A stretch of 64,000 nt of DNA from Hyphomicrobiales bacterium. GTDB taxonomy: Bacteria > Pseudomonadota > Alphaproteobacteria > Rhizobiales > Xanthobacteraceae. The notes under the pieces are model-generated. The model searched no databases and was not told where the DNA came from. It worked only from the letters and a program-made list of their open reading frames with translations. Position 1 is the first letter of the stretch, and each line of letters opens with the position of its first letter. The DNA is taken from positions 62,001 through 126,000 of the forward strand of contig JAKFVL010000018.1 of NCBI GenBank assembly GCA_021732215.1, in the 5' to 3' direction. Both the position numbers and the translations under genes were made by a program. Positions 1 to 8,438 of this stretch are shown in pieces.

Positions 1-396
1 GGCGAGATCGGCGACGCCGGCAAACTGCCAGTGCTTGAGAATGCCGTTCGGAATCCGCATCCGGCACATGTAGGAACTCTGCGTCGGAGCAACGTAGAAA
101 ATGCCGTAATAGCGCCAGCGGAAATTGTCCGCCGGTTTCGGCGCTTCGTTCTTCGCGGCTTGAGCGACCAGCCGCGGATAGGCGTCGAACGGATGCTCGT
201 CGCGCTTGAACTTCTCCTGATCATTCAGCTTGCCGCCAGCGGCAACCGTGCGATCCTGCGCCTTGAGATGAATGGCGTCGGGACCGACGGGCTCGGACTT
301 TGCAGACGTACCGGTCCGCGCAATGCGCGACGCGCTAAGGCCGGAGACAAAGCCTTCCAGATAGCGCTTCTGATCGGCGTTGAAATCGCCTGACAT
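1..396 (-). CDS. nirA: Ferredoxin-type nitrite reductase, N-terminal part (cut by window edge)
   Basis: The first 132 codons of a gene running off the left edge. The ATG at 396 lies 3 bases after the TGA of the FAD oxidoreductase, so the two are probably co-translated. The translation begins MSGDFNADQKRYLEGFVSG and reaches a stretch reading YMCRMRIPNGIL at about residues 113-124, which resembles the ferredoxin-like half-domain that opens nitrite/sulfite reductases of the sirohaem and 4Fe-4S family. That family reduces nitrite to ammonium in the cytoplasm. The cysteines binding cluster and sirohaem lie in the missing C-terminal part, so a sulfite reductase cannot be excluded from sequence alone; the nrt/nas neighbourhood favours nitrite. 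Confidence 0.75.
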   Translation of the reverse strand, partial: MSGDFNADQKRYLEGFVSGLSASRIARTGTSAKSEPVGPDAIHLKAQDRTVAAGGKLNDQEKFKRDEHPFDAYPRLVAQAAKNEAPKPADNFRWRYYGIFYVAPTQSSYMCRMRIPNGILKHWQFAGVADLA

Positions 397-399
397 CGC

Positions 400-1614
400 T
401 CATGCCGCTTTCATTTCTGCCATCGACCGTCCGAACATCAGATCGCCGCGCATCGTTGCGACGGGCGTTCTGTTGCGGATCAGTTCGAGGTACCAAAGCG
501 CCTCCCGGGTGTCTCCGACGAGAACCGCACCGGTGAGTGCACCATCCGCCAGAACGAGCTTGCGATAAACGCCGCGCCGGGGATCGTTGAGTACGACGAC
601 TTCGCTGTCGTTCGTGGCGAGAAAGTCTCCGGCTGAGAATACGCCGACGCCGGAAACCTTGAGATTGGTCGCAACGACGCTGCCGCCGTATCCGGCGGTA
701 CGTCCTGCGAGATGTTCGGCGAGGATCGCCGCTTGTTCGTAGGCCGGTTCAACCAGCCCATAACATGACCCGCGATGTTCGGCGCATTCGCCGAGTGCGT
801 AGATATTCGGAAACTGCGTCTCGAGCCGGTCGTCGACGACGATACCGCGATTGACCGGAATACCTGCGTCCTTTGCCAGTGCCGCATTCGGCCGGATGCC
901 GGCGGCGAACACCACCGCGTCGGCTTGCAACACCCGGCCGTCTGCGAGTTCGATGCCCTCGACGCGATCGTCGCCGAAAATCCTTGCCGTGCTGGCGTTG
1001 AGCTCGACGCGGACGCCCTTGCGCTCGACAAGCTGCTTCAGCAACGCCGCCGCAGGTGCATCGAGCTGGCGCTCCATCAGCCGATCCATCAGATGGATCA
1101 ACGTCACGGTGGCTCCGGCTTTGGCGATGCCGTACGCAGCCTCCAGACCTAGCAATCCGCCGCCGATCACGGCGACGCGCTTGCGGCTGTTGGCGAGTTC
1201 GATCAGTTGATCGACGTCGTGGCTGTCACGGAATGTATGAACGCCCGGCAGCTCGGCGCCGGGAATGTTGAGCCGCAGCGCGTTTGAGCCAGTTGCAAAG
1301 ACCAGCCGCGAATAGCCAACGCGCTTCCCGTCGGCGAGTGTGACCTCACGCGCAACCGTATCTACCGCGGTTGCCGCGCAACCGTAACGCACGGTGACGC
1401 CGTGATCTCGCCACCAGGCGCCGGATTTCAGCTCGATATCCTGGGACGTCGCCTCGCCTGCCAGCACCGACGACAACAGCACACGGTTGTACGCCAACCG
1501 CGGTTCATCGCCGATCACAGCAATCGCATAGCGGCCAAGTGCGCGTTTGCCGAGCTCATCAACCAGACGCGCAGCAGCCATTCCATTGCCGATGATGACG
1601 AGCGCTTCGCTCAT
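400..1614 (-). CDS. FAD/NAD(P)-dependent oxidoreductase of nitrite assimilation (NirB N-terminal-like)
   Basis: A 404-residue pyridine nucleotide-disulfide oxidoreductase. A first dinucleotide-binding loop, VIIGNGMAAARL, is at residues 6-17 (FAD). A second, VAVIGGGLLGLEAA, is near 146-159 (NAD(P)H). IYALGECAEHRG near 271-282 is the signature seen in the N-terminal half of NADH-nitrite reductase large subunits. The protein stops where NirB would continue into its iron-sulfur and sirohaem domains, so it looks like a stand-alone electron-transfer module. It sits between the nrtC ATPase and nirA and probably feeds electrons to the nitrite reductase. A link to nitrate reductase is also possible. 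Confidence 0.8.
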   Translation of the reverse strand: MSEALVIIGNGMAAARLVDELGKRALGRYAIAVIGDEPRLAYNRVLLSSVLAGEATSQDIELKSGAWWRDHGVTVRYGCAATAVDTVAREVTLADGKRVGYSRLVFATGSNALRLNIPGAELPGVHTFRDSHDVDQLIELANSRKRVAVIGGGLLGLEAAYGIAKAGATVTLIHLMDRLMERQLDAPAAALLKQLVERKGVRVELNASTARIFGDDRVEGIELADGRVLQADAVVFAAGIRPNAALAKDAGIPVNRGIVVDDRLETQFPNIYALGECAEHRGSCYGLVEPAYEQAAILAEHLAGRTAGYGGSVVATNLKVSGVGVFSAGDFLATNDSEVVVLNDPRRGVYRKLVLADGALTGAVLVGDTREALWYLELIRNRTPVATMRGDLMFGRSMAEMKAA

Positions 1615-1629
1615 CGTCCCCGACCCGCG

Positions 1630-2424
1630 TCAAGCCGCTTCGACGAAGCGATGACGCTCGTACAGGAACTCAAGCACGCGCTGACGGCACTTCAGATACG
1701 TCGCGTTCGACGCCAGTTCGAGGCGCTTGCGCGGCCTCGCGAGCGGCACGTCAAGCACTTCGCCAATCCTGGCGCTTGGACCGTTCGTCATCATCACGAT
1801 GCGATCCGACAGCAACACAGCTTCATCGACGTCGTGGGTGATCATCATGATCGTGTTACCGAGCTTCTGATGCAGCGCCATAACCGAATCTTGGAGGTGG
1901 GCGCGGGTCAGCGCGTCGAGCGCACCGAACGGTTCGTCGAGCAGCAGAACCTTTGGCTCCATCGCCAGCGCGCGGGCGATGCCGACACGCTGCTTCATAC
2001 CACCGGAGATTTCCGACGGGCGTTTGTCCTTGGCATGGGTCATCTGAACGAGGTTCAGGTTATACAAAACCCATTCGTCACGCTCGGCCCTGCTCTTGGT
2101 CCTTGCAAAGACCTTGTCGACGCCGAGTTTGACGTTGTCGTAGACCGTGAGCCAGGGCAGCAGCGAGTGGTTCTGGAACACCACGGCCCGATCCGGCCCC
2201 GGTTCGTTGACCTCACGGTTTTCCAGCAGCACGCCGCCCTGCGTTGCCGTGGTAAGGCCCGCCACGATGTTGAGCAGCGTGGACTTGCCGCAGCCCGAAT
2301 GGCCGATGATCGAGATGTACTCGCCTTTATCGACCGTCAGGTTGATGTCCTTGAGGACTTCCGTCGACGAATTGCCGCGGGTGAACACCTTGTCGATGTG
2401 ATCGAGCTTCAAATAAGCGGTCAT
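1630..2424 (-). CDS. nrtC: Nitrate ABC transporter ATP-binding protein
   Basis: ATPase of the nitrate/nitrite importer, acting at the cytoplasmic face of the inner membrane. It has Walker A GHSGCGKST (41-49), the signature SGGMKQR (140-146), Walker B VLLLDEP (159-165) and the switch THD (196-198). At 264 residues it is a single-domain NrtD-size ATPase without the NrtA-like C-terminal extension of cyanobacterial NrtC. The chosen ATG at 2424 lies 9 bases after GGAG; another ATG at 2430 has only 3-base spacing. It follows the permease stop by 13 bases and precedes the FAD oxidoreductase. The substrate assignment rests on the operon. Confidence 0.9.
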   Translation of the reverse strand: MTAYLKLDHIDKVFTRGNSSTEVLKDINLTVDKGEYISIIGHSGCGKSTLLNIVAGLTTATQGGVLLENREVNEPGPDRAVVFQNHSLLPWLTVYDNVKLGVDKVFARTKSRAERDEWVLYNLNLVQMTHAKDKRPSEISGGMKQRVGIARALAMEPKVLLLDEPFGALDALTRAHLQDSVMALHQKLGNTIMMITHDVDEAVLLSDRIVMMTNGPSARIGEVLDVPLARPRKRLELASNATYLKCRQRVLEFLYERHRFVEAA

Positions 2425-2437
2425 TGTCATTGACTCC

Positions 2438-3340
2438 TTAGCTCGCTGCCGTGCCGCGCGTGACGATATTCGCAACGAATGCGACGATACGATCGAGGAT
2501 GAACCCGATCATGCCGATGTAGACGAGTGCGACCACGATGTCGGACAGGCGTGAAGAGTTCCAGGCATCCCAGATGAAGAAGCCGATGCCGACACCGCCG
2601 GTCAGCATTTCCGCGGCGACGATCGCAAGCCATGACAGCCCGATGCCGATGCGCAGGCCGGTGAATATGTACGGCGCCGCCGACGGGATCATGATCTTCC
2701 AGAAGAACTCAAGGTGGTTCAGCCGCACCACAGCCGCGACGTTTCGATAGTCCTGCGGGATGTTGCGGATGCCGACGGCCGTGTTGATGATGATCGGCCA
2801 GACCGAGGTGATGAAGATCACGAAGATCGCCGACGGCTGACTGTCACGGAACGCCGCGAGCGAGATCGGCAACCAGGCCAGCGGTGATATGGTTCGCAGC
2901 ACCTGGAAGATGGGATCGAGACCGCGCATCGCCCAGACGGACTGCCCAATGATGGTGCCGAGCATGATGCCGATAATGCCGGCAAGACCGTAGCCGATCG
3001 CCACACGCTGCAAGGACACAAGCACCCGCCAGCCGAGACCGATATCCTGAGGGCCGGCGACGAAGAACGGATCGAGAATGAGATCTTTGGCTTCCGCCCA
3101 GATCTTTGTCGGCGCTGGCAAGGTGGCGCCCGGTTTCATGCAGAGCAACTGCCAGACGCCAAGGATCAATGCCAGCATGATGATCGGCGGAAGAACGTTC
3201 GCAGCAGCGTTCTTGAGCTTCGGAACGATGCGTGTCGTCAGATAACTCGGCTTCACGGTCGGCAGCGAAACCACGCTTGCGCCTGTGCTCTCTATCGGGG
3301 CGGAGGCTGCAATGCTGGTCTGGAGAACGGGCATGTTCAT
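2438..3340 (-). CDS. nrtB: Nitrate ABC transporter permease
   Basis: A 300-residue inner-membrane permease of the binding-protein-dependent type. It has about six hydrophobic segments; the first starts near residue 38 after a polar N-terminus. The cytoplasmic coupling loop lies around FFWKIMIPSAAPYIF, which matches the conserved region of the NrtB/SsuC/TauC family. The ATG at 3340 is chosen because GAGG lies 7 bases upstream; the upstream frame overlaps the nrtA end and is not protein-like. It is followed closely by nrtC. On family alone it could be an aliphatic sulfonate permease; the NrtA-type binding protein next door decides for nitrate. Confidence 0.88.
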   Translation of the reverse strand: MNMPVLQTSIAASAPIESTGASVVSLPTVKPSYLTTRIVPKLKNAAANVLPPIIMLALILGVWQLLCMKPGATLPAPTKIWAEAKDLILDPFFVAGPQDIGLGWRVLVSLQRVAIGYGLAGIIGIMLGTIIGQSVWAMRGLDPIFQVLRTISPLAWLPISLAAFRDSQPSAIFVIFITSVWPIIINTAVGIRNIPQDYRNVAAVVRLNHLEFFWKIMIPSAAPYIFTGLRIGIGLSWLAIVAAEMLTGGVGIGFFIWDAWNSSRLSDIVVALVYIGMIGFILDRIVAFVANIVTRGTAAS

Positions 3341-3398
3341 GAGATGGCCTCGGTTCGTTTGATATGGGGCCGCCCGATCGGGCGGCCCCAGTTCTGTG

Positions 3399-4718
3399 TC
3401 AGACTTCGATACGCTTGATCGAAAGCGACTTAAGGTACGCGGACGGATTCTCGGGGTCGAAGACCTTGCCGTCAAAGAAGGTCTCCTTGCCGCGCGAGGT
3501 CGATGCCGGAATGTCGGCGGCTGCGACACCGAGCGACTTGGCAGCTGCTTTCCAGAGGTCTTCGCGGTTGACCTTGTCGACCATCGCCTTGATGTCGGTT
3601 GTGGGTTCGAACTTGCCCCAGCGGATATCTTCGGTGACGAACCAGGAATCGTGACTCTTGAACGGATAGGACGCATTGTCCTGCCAGAACTTCATGAACT
3701 GCTTGGTGCCTTTTTCGACCCGGCCGTTGCCGTAGTTGATGTCGCCATTGGCGCGGCCGATGATGTCGGGCACCGGCACGTTGAACCACTGCCGCTTGCC
3801 GACGATCTCAGACATCTCCGCGCGGTTCGCAGGCTTGTCGCACCACTGCTGCGCTTCCATCACGGCCATCAGAATGGCCTGTGTCGCCTTCGGATACTTG
3901 TCGACGTACTCGGCGCGCATGCCGAGCCCCTTCTCCGGGTGCTTGCTCCAGATTTCTCCGGTCGAGCAGGCGGTGAAGCCGAAACCCTGGTTGACGAGCT
4001 GCTCGCCCCACGGCTCGCCGACACAGAACGCATCCATGTTGCCGACTTTCATGTTGGCGACCATCTGCGGCGGCGGCACAACGATGGTCGACACGTCCTT
4101 GTCGGGATCGATACCGCCGGCTGCAAGCCAATAGCGTATCCACAGGTCATGGGTGCCGCCGGGGAAGGTCATCGCGACCTTCACTTCCTTGCCTTCGCTG
4201 CGTTTTTTCGCGAAGGCAGCTTTCAGCGCGGATGCATCGTTGGTGACCTTGAGATCCTTGTATTCGTTGGAAACCGAGATCGCCTGCGCATCGAGGTTGA
4301 GGCGGGCGAGGATGTACATCGGTGTCGGCACATTGTTCTGCGTCACCTTGCCGGCCGAGATCAGATACGGCATGGGCGTCAGGATATGCGCACCGTCGAT
4401 GCCGTTCCTCTCGCCGCCGAGTACAATGTTGTCGCGCGTGGCGCCCCAAGATGCCTGTTTGCTGACCTCGACATCACCGACGCCGTATTTGGCGAAAATT
4501 CCCTTCTCCTTGGCAATGACCAAAGGCGACGCATCCATCAGCGCGATGTAGCCAAAGATGGCTTTCGTCACCTCCGGGCCTGATCCTTGGGCGAACGCGC
4601 CGGCCGGGAAATTCATCCGGGCGGCCGCCAATAGAGCCGCGGTGCCGGCGCTCGCCTTCAACAGCGAACGGCGGCTGAACTTTCGGCCTGCTCCAGCGTT
4701 GCTCTTGGTCTTCGTCAT
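3399..4718 (-). CDS. nrtA: Nitrate-binding protein of ABC transporter, Tat-exported
   Basis: A 439-residue periplasmic binding protein of the NrtA/CmpA family that captures nitrate or nitrite for NrtBC. A twin-arginine leader with SRRSLLKAS (15-23) is followed by an alanine-rich hydrophobic stretch, so folded export through Tat is likely. The mature part begins around KAIFGYIALMDASPL, the usual start of this family. The ATG at 4718 has AAAGGA about 9 bases upstream, and the longer upstream frame runs through the structured leader described separately. It is the first gene of the nrtABC-oxidoreductase-nirA operon. Its cytoplasmic homologue nasS lies upstream. Confidence 0.9.
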   Translation of the reverse strand: MTKTKSNAGAGRKFSRRSLLKASAGTAALLAAARMNFPAGAFAQGSGPEVTKAIFGYIALMDASPLVIAKEKGIFAKYGVGDVEVSKQASWGATRDNIVLGGERNGIDGAHILTPMPYLISAGKVTQNNVPTPMYILARLNLDAQAISVSNEYKDLKVTNDASALKAAFAKKRSEGKEVKVAMTFPGGTHDLWIRYWLAAGGIDPDKDVSTIVVPPPQMVANMKVGNMDAFCVGEPWGEQLVNQGFGFTACSTGEIWSKHPEKGLGMRAEYVDKYPKATQAILMAVMEAQQWCDKPANRAEMSEIVGKRQWFNVPVPDIIGRANGDINYGNGRVEKGTKQFMKFWQDNASYPFKSHDSWFVTEDIRWGKFEPTTDIKAMVDKVNREDLWKAAAKSLGVAAADIPASTSRGKETFFDGKVFDPENPSAYLKSLSIKRIEV

Positions 4719-4789
4719 CGTCTGTCGTCCTTTCGGCGTATCCCTGTTGAAGCCTTCACAGCGGGCGCTCGAACCCGATCTGCTCTCCG

Positions 4790-4850
4790 AAACAAAAATG
4801 CCGCCCAAGGCACGCGACATCGCGTGTTCCCCTGACAGCGGCATTGCTGT
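4790..4850 (-). promoter_or_regulatory. Leader antiterminator/terminator of nrtA (probable NasT RNA target)
   Basis: Read on the minus strand, 4850-4835 forms a hairpin with stem ACAGC/GCTGT and the six-base loop AATGCC, with A at loop position 1 and G at position 4, as in known ANTAR targets. The same loop and 3' stem bases, AATGCCGC (4845-4838), are exactly complementary to GCGGCATT (4804-4797), which runs into TTTTTGTTT. The competing structure is thus an intrinsic terminator, enclosing a CACGCG/CGCGTG hairpin and a CAGGG/CCTTG stem. The two folds are mutually exclusive. An upstream GATCC/GGATC hairpin (4866-4853) could be the first of the paired hairpins, though its loop lacks the A1/G4 pattern. 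Confidence 0.75.
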
Positions 4851-4919
4851 TCGATCCGGATGGATCTTGGCGGCCTTCGTCTCAGCCTGATCCTAGATAT
4901 TCAAATGTCATGCCAATTG

Positions 4920-5039
4920 TGTGCAGCGCACAAACAATAGATTTTTCAATGATTTGAAAAAATGGCTCGATATTCCGAGTCTCGGTCTCGCGCCTCCGCC
5001 ATTTGCACTTGCATGCAAATTATGCGGTGCACAATAATT
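4920..5039. promoter_or_regulatory. Palindrome-rich, A+T-rich nasS-nrtA intergenic region (probable nrtA promoter)
   Basis: The nasS-nrtA gap is clearly richer in A+T than its surroundings and holds three symmetric sequences. TGTGC-agc-GCACA lies at 4920-4932. TTTGCA-n6-TGCAAA at 5002-5019 contains the perfect TTGCATGCAA. AATTAT-n10-ATAATT at 5018-5039 has GTGCAC near its centre. Such sites suit dimeric regulators, for example NtrC-like nitrogen control, but none is a clean NtrC consensus and I find no convincing sigma-54 -24/-12 pair. Transcription of the nrtA leader probably starts here. Confidence 0.4.
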
Positions 5040-5074
5040 AGGCGGGTTCAGTTCTTGATGAAATCCAGCGCTGG

Positions 5075-6241
5075 TTAGCGGCGAAAAATCGCAAAAGATT
5101 TCAGGTGCGCGGCGATATCCGAGGGGTCAAAAACAGGACCGACAAACGCACCGATACCGTCGGTAACTGAATGGCCGTTACCGCCCTTGATTCCGATCGC
5201 TGTGTCGTAGAGATCAGGGCGGAAGACGGCCAGCGCCGTCTTGAGACCGGCTTCGGTGAGCTTGGTCTGTCCCCAGCGCACCATCTGGGCGTAAAGCCAG
5301 GCCGCCTGCACTGGATCGGGCCGCGCTGCTCCCTCACGTCCCACCAGCAGATAGCGCTGGCTCGCGCGCAGGGTGCCGTCCGGGGAAATCTTCAAGCGGC
5401 CATCCAGCGTCCGCCCGATCACCTCCGCATCGACGTTGATGCGATCCGCACGCGAAAGCACTTGCGCGGCTTCGGCCCGGTTGGCCGGGTCTTCGATGAA
5501 GTCGGCAGCCCGCTGGTGTGCGCGAATGAGCCGGACCAGCACGTCGGGGTTTTCCTCGGCCCACTTGCCCCGAACAGCCAATACTTTCTCTGCACCACGT
5601 TTGAGGATGTCAGCGGCAAAATGCAGGATATGGCCGATGCCGAGGTCCACGGCGACCGAATTCCACGGAGCGCCAACGCAGAACGCATCGACCAGTCCAT
5701 TGGCAAGGCTCTCCACCATGTACGGTGGCGGCAGAACCACGAGTTGCACGTCCTCGTCCGGATCGACACCGCCCGCGGCCATCCAGAACCGCAGCTGATA
5801 ATTGTGAGTCGAATACGGGAACGTCATGCCGAAGGTAAGCGGTTCCTGACCGGCTTTCTTGCGTGCGGCGACGACTTGCGCCAGCGCCTTCGCTGTCACC
5901 ATCGGATCGTCCGGATCGCCATCGGCCTGCGCCATCAGCGCCGCATGCAGCGCAGGCGAGATTGTGATCGCATTGCCATTGATGCCGAGGTTGAACGGAG
6001 CCACGATCGGCACCTTGATATGGCCGAGCCCGAGGCTCGAGGCGATTGCGACCGGCGCCAGCAGATGCGCGGCATCAAACAATCCGATGTTCAGCTTGTC
6101 GCGCACGTTCGACCAGGAAACCTCGCGCACCAGCGTGACATCGAGGCCTTCGGCCGCCGCAAAACCCTTGTCGACCGCCACGATCAGCGCCGAGGCATCG
6201 ACCAGCGGAATGAAACCTATGCGAAGCGGATGCCCCGTCAT
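5075..6241 (-). CDS. nasS: NasS-type cytoplasmic nitrate/nitrite sensor
   Basis: A 388-residue NrtA-family protein that starts directly at the binding fold (MTGHPLRIGFIPLVDASAL) and has no export signal, which marks it as the cytoplasmic sensor NasS and not a transporter subunit. In characterised systems NasS holds NasT inactive until nitrate or nitrite binds. Its ATG (6241-6239) overlaps the nasT stop (6240-6238) in an ATGA arrangement, so the two are translationally coupled and made in fixed proportion. The end shares the family FDPSDIAAHLKSF motif with the end of NrtA. Confidence 0.85.
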   Translation of the reverse strand: MTGHPLRIGFIPLVDASALIVAVDKGFAAAEGLDVTLVREVSWSNVRDKLNIGLFDAAHLLAPVAIASSLGLGHIKVPIVAPFNLGINGNAITISPALHAALMAQADGDPDDPMVTAKALAQVVAARKKAGQEPLTFGMTFPYSTHNYQLRFWMAAGGVDPDEDVQLVVLPPPYMVESLANGLVDAFCVGAPWNSVAVDLGIGHILHFAADILKRGAEKVLAVRGKWAEENPDVLVRLIRAHQRAADFIEDPANRAEAAQVLSRADRINVDAEVIGRTLDGRLKISPDGTLRASQRYLLVGREGAARPDPVQAAWLYAQMVRWGQTKLTEAGLKTALAVFRPDLYDTAIGIKGGNGHSVTDGIGAFVGPVFDPSDIAAHLKSFAIFRR

Positions 6242-6828
6242 TTGAGAATCTCCGAGGCTGTGATGATCGACTGAGCGATCTCGCCGATCCTTTTCTTTTC
6301 CCGCATGGCCGTTGAGCGCATCAGCACATAGGCTTCGTCTTCGCTCAGACCCTTGAGCTTCATCAGGAGCCCCTTGGCGCGGTCGATGACCTTGCGCTCC
6401 TCAAGTGCGGATTTGGTCTTTTCGAGCTCGTTCTGAAGCCGGGCAAATGCGTTGAAGCGCGAGATGCACAGATCAAGCACCGGCTTGATGCGTTCTTTCT
6501 TCAGGCCGTCGACGATGTATGCGGACACCCCCGCGTCGACTGAAGCCTGGATCGACGCCGAGTCGCTTTGATCGACGAACATGGCGATCGGCCGCTTCAC
6601 CGCGCGGCTGACCTGGAACATCTGTTCCAGCACGTCGCGGCTGGGATTCTCCAGATCGATCAGGATCACGTCCGGATCGAGGGCATAAATTCGCGCCAGG
6701 AGATTGTGCATGTCGCCGATCCGCTCGACCGACGTGAAGCCGGCCTCGCGCAATCCTTCCTCCAGGATCGCGGCCCGGATCGGCGACTCGTCGACGATCA
6801 CAATCTTGAAGAACGGTTCAGCCGGCAT
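6238..6828 (-). CDS. nasT: NasT-type ANTAR-domain antitermination regulator
   Basis: A 196-residue regulator with an N-terminal receiver-like domain (IVIVDESP at 9-16; ILIDLENPSRD with Asp58 at the usual phosphoacceptor place). The C-terminal ANTAR RNA-binding domain covers about residues 141-196, with ERKVIDRAKGLLM and the conserved alanine/arginine helix ending SIITASEIL. Proteins of this family bind paired hairpins in leader RNA and prevent terminator formation. The ATG at 6828 is preferred over a GTG at 6849 because family members start close to the KIVIVDESP strand; neither has a strong ribosome site. It is coupled to nasS, and the matching leader lies before nrtA. Confidence 0.88.
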   Translation of the reverse strand: MPAEPFFKIVIVDESPIRAAILEEGLREAGFTSVERIGDMHNLLARIYALDPDVILIDLENPSRDVLEQMFQVSRAVKRPIAMFVDQSDSASIQASVDAGVSAYIVDGLKKERIKPVLDLCISRFNAFARLQNELEKTKSALEERKVIDRAKGLLMKLKGLSEDEAYVLMRSTAMREKKRIGEIAQSIITASEILK

Positions 6829-7002
6829 TGCCTGTTCACGTGACGCCACATCGCGGCTTTTGGTCCGCTTCGATCCCGTCGATTTAACCTAATCAGTTGA
6901 TCCCGGACACACCACCGGCGCCGGCGTGCCGCAAGTGTCCTGTTTGCCTTGAAATCATCGTTGATCAAGGCTAGCCATCCGCTTCTAGCCGGACAGGTAA
7001 AA

Positions 7003-8328
7003 ATGAACAAGGCCGCCGCGCCAAAAGTCAGTTTTGTATCGCTGGGATGCCCGAAGGCGCTGGTCGATTCCGAGCGCATCATCACGCGGCTGCGTGCGGA
7101 AGGCTATGAACTCGCGCGCAAACATGACGGCGCCGATCTGGTCATCGTCAATACCTGCGGTTTTCTCGACAGCGCCAAACAGGAGTCGCTTGGCGCGATC
7201 GGCGAAGCGATGGCGGAAAACGGCAAGGTGATCGTCACCGGTTGCATGGGCGCGGAACCCGAAGCCATTGAGAAAGCCTACCCGGGCGTGCTCTCGATTA
7301 CCGGACCACAGCAATACGAGAGCGTGCTCGACGCGGTCCATCGCGCGATCCCGCCGCTGCACAATCCGCATCTCGATCTGGTGCCGCCGCAGGGCATCAG
7401 ACTGACGCCGCGCCATTACGCATACCTCAAGATTTCCGAGGGCTGCAACAACCGCTGCACGTTCTGCATCATTCCAAAACTGCGCGGCGATCTGGTTTCG
7501 CGTACTGCAGCCGACGTGCTGCGCGAGGCAGAGAAACTCGTTGCCGCCGGCGTCAAGGAATTGATGGTGATCTCGCAGGACACCTCGGCTTACGGTGTCG
7601 ATCTGAAGTATTCAGAAAGTCCGTGGAAGGACCGTAGCGTCCGCGCGCGCTTTCTCGATCTCTCGCGCGAGCTTGGCGATCTCGGTGTCTGGATCAGGCT
7701 GCAATACGTCTACCCCTACCCGCACGTCGATGATGTCATCGAACTGATGACCGAAGGCAAGGTGCTGCCATATCTCGACATCCCCTTCCAGCATGCCAAT
7801 TCCGAAGTTTTGCGGCGGATGAAACGTCCGGCCGCGCAGGACAAGACGCTCGCGCGCATCAAGTCATGGCGTGAAGCCTGCCCTGATCTCACCTTGCGCT
7901 CGACGTTCATCGTCGGCTTTCCCGGTGAGACCGACAGCGAGTTCGCCGACCTGCTCGATTGGCTGGACGAAGCACAGATCGATCGCGCGGGCTGCTTCAA
8001 GTATGAGCCGGTGGCGGGAGCGACCGCGAATGCGCTCGGCAGTCCGGTGCCCGAAGAGATCAAGACCCAGCGCTGGAACGCACTGATGGCGCGCCAGCGC
8101 AAGATTTCCGCGCAACGGCTCAAGCGGAAAGTCGGTACCCGGCAGCAGGTGATCGTCGATGAAGTTGGACCGACGGTAACGAAAGGTCGCTCGCAAGGCG
8201 ATGCGCCGCAGATCGACGGCGCGGTCTACCTCTCAAGCCGCCGCGCATTGCGCATCGGCGATGTCGTCACCGCCAGGATCGAGCGCGCCGACGATTACGA
8301 CCTTCACGGCTCTGTTGCAGGATTTTGA
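7003..8328 (+). CDS. rimO: Ribosomal protein S12 methylthiotransferase
   Basis: A 441-residue radical-SAM enzyme that adds a methylthio group to an aspartate of ribosomal protein S12. The N-terminal MTTase domain carries Cys16, Cys52 and Cys81. The radical-SAM motif CNNRCTFC places Cys148, Cys152 and Cys155 for the second 4Fe-4S cluster. A TRAM-like region forms the last 65 or so residues. The ATG at 7003 has AGG in GGACAGGTAA just upstream; a TTG 54 bases earlier is in frame but has no ribosome site. The [12 protein letters not shown] start separates RimO from the tRNA enzyme MiaB. Single gene, divergent from nasT. Confidence 0.95.
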   Translation: MNKAAAPKVSFVSLGCPKALVDSERIITRLRAEGYELARKHDGADLVIVNTCGFLDSAKQESLGAIGEAMAENGKVIVTGCMGAEPEAIEKAYPGVLSITGPQQYESVLDAVHRAIPPLHNPHLDLVPPQGIRLTPRHYAYLKISEGCNNRCTFCIIPKLRGDLVSRTAADVLREAEKLVAAGVKELMVISQDTSAYGVDLKYSESPWKDRSVRARFLDLSRELGDLGVWIRLQYVYPYPHVDDVIELMTEGKVLPYLDIPFQHANSEVLRRMKRPAAQDKTLARIKSWREACPDLTLRSTFIVGFPGETDSEFADLLDWLDEAQIDRAGCFKYEPVAGATANALGSPVPEEIKTQRWNALMARQRKISAQRLKRKVGTRQQVIVDEVGPTVTKGRSQGDAPQIDGAVYLSSRRALRIGDVVTARIERADDYDLHGSVAGF

Positions 8329-8335
8329 TTCTGCA

Positions 8336-8427
8336 GTCGTCCGGGGCGAGGCGAGCGAGACCCGGCACCATACTTCGTGAGCTGTCGATACGGCACGGCT
8401 GATGGATCCTGCTTTCGCAGGGACGAC
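8336..8427. repeat. Decayed intergenic palindrome
   Basis: Between the ends of rimO and the oxidoreductase, GTCGTCC (8336-8342) and GGACGAC (8421-8427) face each other around a G+C-rich, partly self-complementary stretch with CCTGC-tttc-GCAGG inside. It resembles the mosaic palindromic repeats spread through genomes of this group and may also act as a terminator for the two convergent genes. Confidence 0.45.
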
Positions 8428-8438
8428 AGTCATCAGCC

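Noticed and set aside
4920-5074. Possible sigma-54 promoter for nrtA
   Set aside because: No GG-N10-GC pair close to TGGCAC-N5-TTGC was found on the minus strand.
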